DNA of 57,843 bases from Rhodococcus wratislaviensis (GTDB lineage Bacteria; Actinomycetota; Actinomycetes; Mycobacteriales; Mycobacteriaceae): NCBI RefSeq assembly GCF_900455735.1, contig NZ_UAUI01000019.1, forward strand, positions 1-57,843. Direction: 5' to 3'. The position numbers and the translations under genes are program-made. Under the pieces are notes generated by a model. The model made no database searches. It was not told where the DNA came from and saw only the letters and a program-made list of their open reading frames with translations. Below are positions 53,381 to 57,843 of this stretch, in pieces; position 1 is the first letter of the stretch, and every line of letters starts with the position of its first letter.

Positions 53381-54541
53381 GTGAATGCGGATGTCGAGGC
53401 GGCGGTCAGGTCAATCGAGACCGATCTGATCGCGCTGTCCCATTCGATCCACAGCGAACCGGAGCTCGCGTTCGAGGAGTTCCGTAGCGTCGCGAAGATC
53501 ACCGAACTGCTCGAACGCAGCGGGTTCGACGTGCAGTCGGGCATCGCCGGCCTGCCCACGGCGTTCGACGCCACGTTCGGCAGCGGCGACCTCGTCATCG
53601 GTATCTGCGCCGAGTACGACGCGCTCCCGGAGATCGGCCACGCGTGCGGGCACAACATCATCGCGGCGTCCGCGGTCGGCGCCGGCGTCGCGCTCGCCAC
53701 GGTCGCCGACCGGCTCGGGATCACGGTGCGGGTCATCGGGACGCCCGCCGAGGAGAGCGGCGGCGGAAAGATCGCCATGCTCGAGAAAGGCGTCTTCGAC
53801 GATGTCGCAGCAGCCCTGATGGTGCATCCGGGTCCGATCGACATCACGGGTGCGACGTCGCTGGCACTGGCCGACATCGCGGTCACGTTCACCGGCCGCG
53901 AGGCGCACGCGTCGGCCGCACCGGAGTTCGGGCGCAATGCCGCCGACGCCGCGACCGTCGCCCAGGTCGGGATCGGCCTGCTGCGCCAACACCTCTCGCC
54001 GGGGCAGCAGATCCACGGGATCGTCTCCGACGGCGGCACCGCGCCCAACATCGTTCCCGCACGCTCCGAAATGCTCTACTACCTGCGCGCCGAGACGGCG
54101 TGGTCGCTGTCCGAGCTGACGACGCGCGCGGAGGCGTGTTTCGCGGCCGGCGCACTCGCCACCGGATGCACGCACGAGATCCGGACGGTGTCGCCCACGT
54201 ACACGGAACTGACGCCCGACCCGTGGCTGGTCGCGACGTACCGGGAGCAGATCATCGACATGGGGCGGACACCGTTGCCGCTCGAGTGGGAGGGCGTCCG
54301 TCCGCTGGGCAGCACGGACATGGGCAACGTCACCAACGTCCTGCCCGGAATTCATCCCGTCATCGGTCTCGACTCGGGCGGTGCGGTGACGCATCAGCCT
54401 CGGTTCGCGGCGGCGTGCATCACCGAGTCCGCCGACCGCGCCGTGATCGACGGAGCGATTGCGCTGGCTCGCACGGCAGTTCGCGCGGCAACGGACGAGA
54501 CACAGCGGGTGCGGCTGTTGGAAGGAGTTGATCGCCGGTGA
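53381..54541 (+). CDS. amiB1: M20-family amidohydrolase (AmiB1-like)
   Basis: The 386-aa metallopeptidase has ICAEYDALPEIGHACGHNII with zinc ligands and PAEESGGGK, and a dimerisation insert (REAHASAAPEFGRNA). GTG start. Overlaps the next M20 gene by 4 bp. Family members hydrolyse N-acyl or p-aminobenzoyl amino acids; the substrate here is not known. Confidence 0.9.
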   Translation: MNADVEAAVRSIETDLIALSHSIHSEPELAFEEFRSVAKITELLERSGFDVQSGIAGLPTAFDATFGSGDLVIGICAEYDALPEIGHACGHNIIAASAVGAGVALATVADRLGITVRVIGTPAEESGGGKIAMLEKGVFDDVAAALMVHPGPIDITGATSLALADIAVTFTGREAHASAAPEFGRNAADAATVAQVGIGLLRQHLSPGQQIHGIVSDGGTAPNIVPARSEMLYYLRAETAWSLSELTTRAEACFAAGALATGCTHEIRTVSPTYTELTPDPWLVATYREQIIDMGRTPLPLEWEGVRPLGSTDMGNVTNVLPGIHPVIGLDSGGAVTHQPRFAAACITESADRAVIDGAIALARTAVRAATDETQRVRLLEGVDRR

Positions 54542-55689
54542 ACGCGGCAGTCGACAAATGGATTCTCGCTCACACCGACGAACTCTCCCAGTGGCGTCGA
54601 CACATCCACGCCAATCCCGAACTCGCGCGACACGAATACGCGACGACGGAATTCGTGGCGACGCGGCTGGCCGCGGCCGGTCTGTCGCCCGAACTGCTCC
54701 CCGGGGGAACGGGGCTCACGTGCGATCTCGGACCGTCGGACGGTCCCCGCATCGCGTTGCGCGCCGACATGGACGCTCTCCCGCTCCAGGAACTGACCGG
54801 CGCCACGTACTCGTCGACAGTGCCGGGCGTGTCGCACGCGTGCGGACACGACGCCCACACCACCATCCTGCTGGGAACCGGTCTGGCGCTCAGCGAGATC
54901 CCCGACCTCCCGGTGGGTGTCCGGCTGATCTTCCAGCCCGCCGAGGAGGTCATGCCCGGCGGCGCGCTCGAGGTCGTCGCTGCCGGACGGCTCGAGGGTG
55001 TGTCGCGGATCTTCGCCCTCCACTGCGACCCGCGGCTCGCGGCCGGGCGGGTCGGTGTGCGGCTCGGCGCGATCACCTCCGCGGCCGACACGATCGAGGT
55101 CGTGCTCGACTCACCGGGCGGCCACACGTCGCGTCCGCACCTGACCACCGACCTCGTGTTCGCGCTGGGCACCGTCGTGACGGGGTTGCCGGGCATGCTC
55201 AGCAGGCGGATCGACCCGCGCACCGGCACCGTGATGGTGTGGGGTGCCGTGAGCGCCGGCCGGGCGCCCAACGCCATTCCGCAGACCGGCATGATGACCG
55301 GCACCGTGCGGACCGGCGATCACGAGACGTGGGAGATGCTCGAGCCGCTGGTCCGGGAGATCGTCCACGGCCTGCTCGCGCCCACCGGGGTGCGGTACCA
55401 GCTCAACTACCGCCGCGGGGTCCCGCCCGTCGTCAACGACGAGGTGTCGACGCGCATGTTCGAGGCCGCCATTCGCACGGTCGGCCCGGACGCCCTCGCC
55501 GACACGCCGCAGTCCGGCGGCGGCGAGGACTTCTCCTGGTATCTCGAAGAGGTTCCCGGGGCGATGGCCCGGCTCGGCGTCTGGTCGGGGGTCGGCGAGC
55601 AACTCGACATCCACCAGCCCACGTTCGATCTGGACGAGCGGGCGCTGGGCGTCGGGGTGCGGGTGCTGTCGAGCCTCGTGCTGGGCTGA
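54538..55689 (+). CDS. amiA1: M20-family amidohydrolase (AmiA1-like)
   Basis: The 383-aa paralogue of the preceding gene shows RADMDALPLQELTG, SHACGHDAHTTILLG and FQPAEEVMPGGALEV, the M20D pattern with a metal-binding Cys. GTG start overlapping amiB1 (GTGA). Order amiB1-amiA1 next to deoD is as in mycobacteria. Confidence 0.92.
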   Translation: MNAAVDKWILAHTDELSQWRRHIHANPELARHEYATTEFVATRLAAAGLSPELLPGGTGLTCDLGPSDGPRIALRADMDALPLQELTGATYSSTVPGVSHACGHDAHTTILLGTGLALSEIPDLPVGVRLIFQPAEEVMPGGALEVVAAGRLEGVSRIFALHCDPRLAAGRVGVRLGAITSAADTIEVVLDSPGGHTSRPHLTTDLVFALGTVVTGLPGMLSRRIDPRTGTVMVWGAVSAGRAPNAIPQTGMMTGTVRTGDHETWEMLEPLVREIVHGLLAPTGVRYQLNYRRGVPPVVNDEVSTRMFEAAIRTVGPDALADTPQSGGGEDFSWYLEEVPGAMARLGVWSGVGEQLDIHQPTFDLDERALGVGVRVLSSLVLG

Positions 55690-55708
55690 GGCGCGGCGCC
55701 AGGCGGTT

Positions 55709-56182
55709 CTATTCGGTGCCCGGTCCGACGTTGCGGCTGTTGCGGGTGCGCAGGTCGCGCACGTAGTCGGCGGGGGCCCCGGCGATCTCTGCGGCGTCGG
55801 CCATCACCCCGAGGTAGCGGGCGGACGGCAGGCCGCCCTCGTACGCGTCGAGCACGTACAACCAGGCGAGCGCGGGTTCGCCCTCGGTGTCCACGCGGAC
55901 GCGGATCTTGCGGTGGATGCCGAGTTCGGAGCCCTCCCATCGGTCGAGGCTGACCTCGTCCTCCTCGGGGACGTCGTAGAGCACGACGAACACCTTGGAA
56001 TCGGGGTCCTCGACCACGGTGGCGAGTGCGCCCTCCCAGCCGATGTCCCCGCCACTGAACGTCAGTCGCCAGCCGTGCAGCCAGCCCGTCCCCGCCATCG
56101 GCGAGTGAGGGCAGCGCTGCAACATCTGCTCGGGATGCATGTTGGACCCGTAGGCGGCATAGATCGACACGGCGGCAAGCAT
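55709..56182 (-). CDS. Gamma-glutamylcyclotransferase-like protein
   Basis: The 157-aa protein begins YAAYGSNMHPEQMLQRCPHSP, the GGCT substrate-binding loop, and contains a Glu-rich strand with VLYDVPEEDEVSLDRWEG. Corresponds to Rv3304. The true start may be GTG at 56170 (MSIYAAYGSNM); the first four residues lie toward the integrase element and may be element-derived. Confidence 0.82.
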   Translation of the reverse strand: MLAAVSIYAAYGSNMHPEQMLQRCPHSPMAGTGWLHGWRLTFSGGDIGWEGALATVVEDPDSKVFVVLYDVPEEDEVSLDRWEGSELGIHRKIRVRVDTEGEPALAWLYVLDAYEGGLPSARYLGVMADAAEIAGAPADYVRDLRTRNSRNVGPGTE

Positions 56183-56190
56183 ACGTTCCT

Positions 56191-56221
56191 CATACCTACG
56201 GATTCATCAGGAGTAGGTATG
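56191..56221. repeat. 9-bp inverted repeat over the integrase start
   Basis: CATACCTAC (56191-56199) and GTAGGTATG (56213-56221) flank 13 bp; the right arm includes the integrase ATG. It may be an operator by which integrase represses itself, or the crossover core with inverted integrase sites. Confidence 0.6.
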
Positions 56222-56956
56222 AACCTCGAAACATTGCTTCAACAGGCCAAACAGCGAAGGAACTTGAGGGACAGCACGGTTGCCTCATACGCCAAGTTGC
56301 TCAGACGGATAAACGTCAGTGACGATTCTCTGCCTGTAGAGGAACTTGAATCTCGCCTGTTTGGGCTCCACAACGTCAACACAAGACGAGCAACAGTCAT
56401 CGCTATACGGGCTGTACTTGGTGTGCCACTGAAGGTTCCTGCTGGTATCCCACGTCGGTACGTGTTGCCGACAGAGGACCAACTTCGGTTCGCGCTGATG
56501 CAGTGCCGGTACGAAACCAGGGGACTGCTGATGATGTACGGCGGGCTGAGATTGGGAGAAGCCTGTGCAGTCAGTGCAAGTCAACTCAGTGGAGACAGAC
56601 TGCTAGTTGATCGTCAGGTAGTTGAGTTCGACAACGGCACTGAGACGATACGTCGGTTGTCACCAGTGAAGTCAGGCTATGGACATGTAGTTCTACCTGA
56701 GTGGCTTCTAGGTCAAATCGATTCGCTTGATCAACCTGACAAGCCAGGACATGTACGTGCTGCTTTCTGGCATTGGGGTCAACGTCATGGAATCAAACTG
56801 AATCCTCATTCACTAAGACACTGGCATGCAACTTGGTTGTTGAACAGTGGTGTGAACATCGTGGCTGTCAGTAAGCAACTTCGCCACTCTGATCCAGCAA
56901 TCACCATGCGTATCTATGTCCAGACCCATGACGATGACATTCGGAAGGCATTCTGA
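56219..56956 (+). CDS. int: Tyrosine recombinase/integrase
   Basis: A 245-aa protein with a short N-terminal core-binding domain (RNLRDSTVASYAKLLRRINV) and a catalytic domain with Arg in YGGLRLGEACAV, Lys in SPVKSGYGHVVLP, HSLRHWHATWLL (H-x-x-R), His in LRHSDPAITMRIY and the Tyr nucleophile in that last phrase. It is short and has no arm-binding domain. Lower GC than the flank. Its stop overlaps the next start (TGATG). Confidence 0.9.
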   Translation: MNLETLLQQAKQRRNLRDSTVASYAKLLRRINVSDDSLPVEELESRLFGLHNVNTRRATVIAIRAVLGVPLKVPAGIPRRYVLPTEDQLRFALMQCRYETRGLLMMYGGLRLGEACAVSASQLSGDRLLVDRQVVEFDNGTETIRRLSPVKSGYGHVVLPEWLLGQIDSLDQPDKPGHVRAAFWHWGQRHGIKLNPHSLRHWHATWLLNSGVNIVAVSKQLRHSDPAITMRIYVQTHDDDIRKAF

Positions 56957-57108
56957 TGAACCCCTTGATCAAGATTCTGTATGTGCTTGCTGTGATGTTT
57001 GTTATCACCGTGGTTGGATGGAGCTTCATCCTGTTCTTTCCAATAAGCCTGTTCATGATGCTAACCTTATGGTTCGCAATCGTTGTCTGGAAGAACACCA
57101 ACAAGTAG
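56956..57108 (+). CDS. 50-aa two-helix membrane protein
   Basis: MNPLIKILYVLAVMFVITVV... has two hydrophobic stretches with a short turn (LFFPIS) and a basic end (WKNTNK). Coupled to the integrase by TGATG. Could be an exclusion, holin-like or toxin-type protein; no family recognised. Confidence 0.65.
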   Translation: MNPLIKILYVLAVMFVITVVGWSFILFFPISLFMMLTLWFAIVVWKNTNK

Positions 57109-57122
57109 TAAGGGAACCTAAC

Positions 57123-57512
57123 ATGCCTAAGCAAACTATCGTTCAGTACCTTGATGATCTTGATGGTGCTGAGCTTCCTGACACCACCGAGCCTGTGTTG
57201 CTTGGATACGAAGGAACCACCTACAAGTTGTATCTCAGTGATGCCAATCAGAAGAAGCTTGCAACTGCTGTAGAGAAGTTCATCAAGGATGCAGAGACTG
57301 TTTCTCCTGCTCCCGCCCGTGCTGGGGCTGTGGGATCGAAGTCAGACGCTCAGAACCTCGTGGAACAGAAGGGCCACACGTTCGCAGAGGTCAAGAAGTG
57401 GGCGCTGGACAAGGGCACCTTCAAGACTGCCAAGGGTGAGCCGATCAGCGACACGGCACCACGTCTGTCTTCGGAGGTCTGGGAACAGTTCGCAGACGAA
57501 CACAACCTGTAG
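57123..57512 (+). CDS. Lsr2-like nucleoid-associated protein carried by the element
   Basis: The 129-aa protein begins MPKQTIVQYLDDLDGAELPD, the Lsr2 N-terminal dimer domain, then a linker with APARAGAVGSK and a C-terminal domain (FAEVKKWALDKGTF...SSEVWEQFADEHN) placed like Lsr2's DNA-binding domain. The typical RGR AT-hook is not evident, so DNA affinity may differ. Lsr2 silences AT-rich foreign DNA; element copies may silence or relieve silencing of its own genes. Ribosome site is weak (AGGGAA). Confidence 0.85.
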   Translation: MPKQTIVQYLDDLDGAELPDTTEPVLLGYEGTTYKLYLSDANQKKLATAVEKFIKDAETVSPAPARAGAVGSKSDAQNLVEQKGHTFAEVKKWALDKGTFKTAKGEPISDTAPRLSSEVWEQFADEHNL

Positions 57513-57571
57513 TAACACCGGAGCCACACACAAGCGATACACAGGCATGGTCGGGGAGACCAGGAGACAAC

Positions 57572-57652
57572 ATGAGCAACTGGCTATGGCCATGGAACAT
57601 CGTTGGTGACTTCATCATCCAACTGTTTGGATTGTTCGGCGGTGGATCATGA
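57572..57652 (+). CDS. 26-aa Trp-rich peptide
   Basis: MSNWLWPWNIVG... with Trp at 4, 6 and 8, a hydrophobic centre (DFIIQLFGLF) and a Gly-rich end. AGGAG lies 6 nt before the ATG, a strong site for so short an ORF. Its stop overlaps the second peptide's start (ATGA). Net charge about -1; no signal sequence. Confidence 0.55.
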   Translation: MSNWLWPWNIVGDFIIQLFGLFGGGS

Positions 57653-57747
57653 TCGGAAACTTGCCTGACCTTTCTACATTGCCTCCTGTATGGGGATGGC
57701 TCAGCACAGCATGGAACGGATTCGCAGCACTTTGGAATCCACTGTAA
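57649..57747 (+). CDS. 32-aa Trp-rich peptide, coupled to the first
   Basis: MIGNLPDLSTLPPVWGWLST... with Trp at 15, 17, 22 and 29 and an amphipathic C-terminal half (WLSTAWNGFAALWNPL). Overlaps the 26-aa ORF by 4 bp (ATGA) and is followed within 30 bp by a strong terminator, so the pair forms a complete mini-operon end. Function unknown. Confidence 0.55.
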   Translation: MIGNLPDLSTLPPVWGWLSTAWNGFAALWNPL

Positions 57748-57776
57748 GTACCGGAGGTTAACAATTACATAACAAT

Positions 57777-57818
57777 CAACAAAGTCCTCTGTCATGATTC
57801 CGGCGGAGGACTTTGTTG
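57777..57818 (+). terminator. Long perfect terminator after the Trp-rich pair
   Basis: 13-bp arms CAACAAAGTCCTC / GAGGACTTTGTTG around a 16-nt loop; the right arm is T-rich at its end. Symmetric, so it can act on both strands. Confidence 0.75.
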
Positions 57819-57843
57819 TGTAAGCAGTATTGTATAATCAGCA

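Larger units (their letters stand above)
56191..57843. mobile_element. Left end of a second integrated element (tyrosine integrase type), runs off the window
   Basis: From the integrase promoter region on, GC drops clearly below the flank and codons become AT-richer. Contents in view: tyrosine integrase, tiny membrane protein, Lsr2-like protein, two Trp-rich mini-ORFs and a terminator. The right end is outside the window, so element type (prophage, ICE or island) cannot be told. Confidence 0.75.

Overview
The window reads as chromosomal DNA of a mycolic-acid actinobacterium, most likely a Rhodococcus of the jostii/opacus type. The reasons are the very high GC, GTG/TTG starts and ATGA/GTGA gene overlaps, a mycobacterial-type LexA box, a SAM-IV riboswitch, and gene order shared with the Mycobacterium tuberculosis Rv3304-Rv3370 region as I recall it (dnaE2, trmL, folD, metX/metY, icd, trpS, dacB, sdhBADC, cdd-deoA-add, an Rv3311-like gene, upp, pmmB, deoD, amiB1, amiA1, an Rv3304-like gene). 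Species naming is inference; no database was searched.

Layout. 1-3743: a truncated two-domain acyl reductase (SDR) gene and an MMPL transporter. 3850-7664: a cobalamin-riboswitch operon with an ABC importer and an FhuF-like Fe-S protein. 7720-12285: SOS-box-controlled dnaE2, a DUF4349 lipoprotein and a rhodanese. 12307-14838: a TDT transporter, its divergent LysR regulator, and trmL. 14816-26554: an 11.7-kb integrated element. 26608-43568: housekeeping genes (pentapeptide protein, folD, metX/metY with SAM-IV riboswitch and a polycysteine leader ORF, icd, MFS pump, exonuclease III, trpS, YhjD, DD-carboxypeptidase, mdh, succinate dehydrogenase, cdd). 43561-56182: nucleoside salvage genes, a four-gene type VII-secretion-like cell-wall hydrolase cluster, pmmB, deoD, a crotonase, two M20 amidohydrolases and a GGCT-like gene. 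56191 to the window end: the start of a second, lower-GC element with a tyrosine integrase.

The 11.7-kb element is the main accessory feature. It encodes a large serine integrase, a P27-type small terminase coupled to an HNH endonuclease, a Cro/CI-type repressor, an O-like replication initiator, a row of small genes, and no recognisable capsid, portal, large terminase or tail operon. This is the gene set of a phage satellite (PICI-like). It has a 13-bp duplicated core (TCGTGGAACATCA), and its left end rebuilds the start of trmL: GTG start, second codon and leaderless -10 box sit at the same spacing as in the displaced native start, which is still visible at the right end.

The element carries several DNA/RNA signals that no gene explains: four 23-bp palindromic iterons inside the initiator gene, as in a lambda-type origin; a run of six hairpins ending in an intrinsic terminator just before the small-gene operon; six copies of a 16-bp repeat in a roughly 85-bp periodic array; three 8-4-8 hairpins; and twelve TGCAAC/GTTGCA hexamers in 250 bp.

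The second element (right edge, incomplete) has a tyrosine integrase coupled to a tiny membrane protein, an Lsr2-like DNA-binding protein, and two overlapping very small tryptophan-rich ORFs (26 and 32 aa) ahead of a strong terminator.
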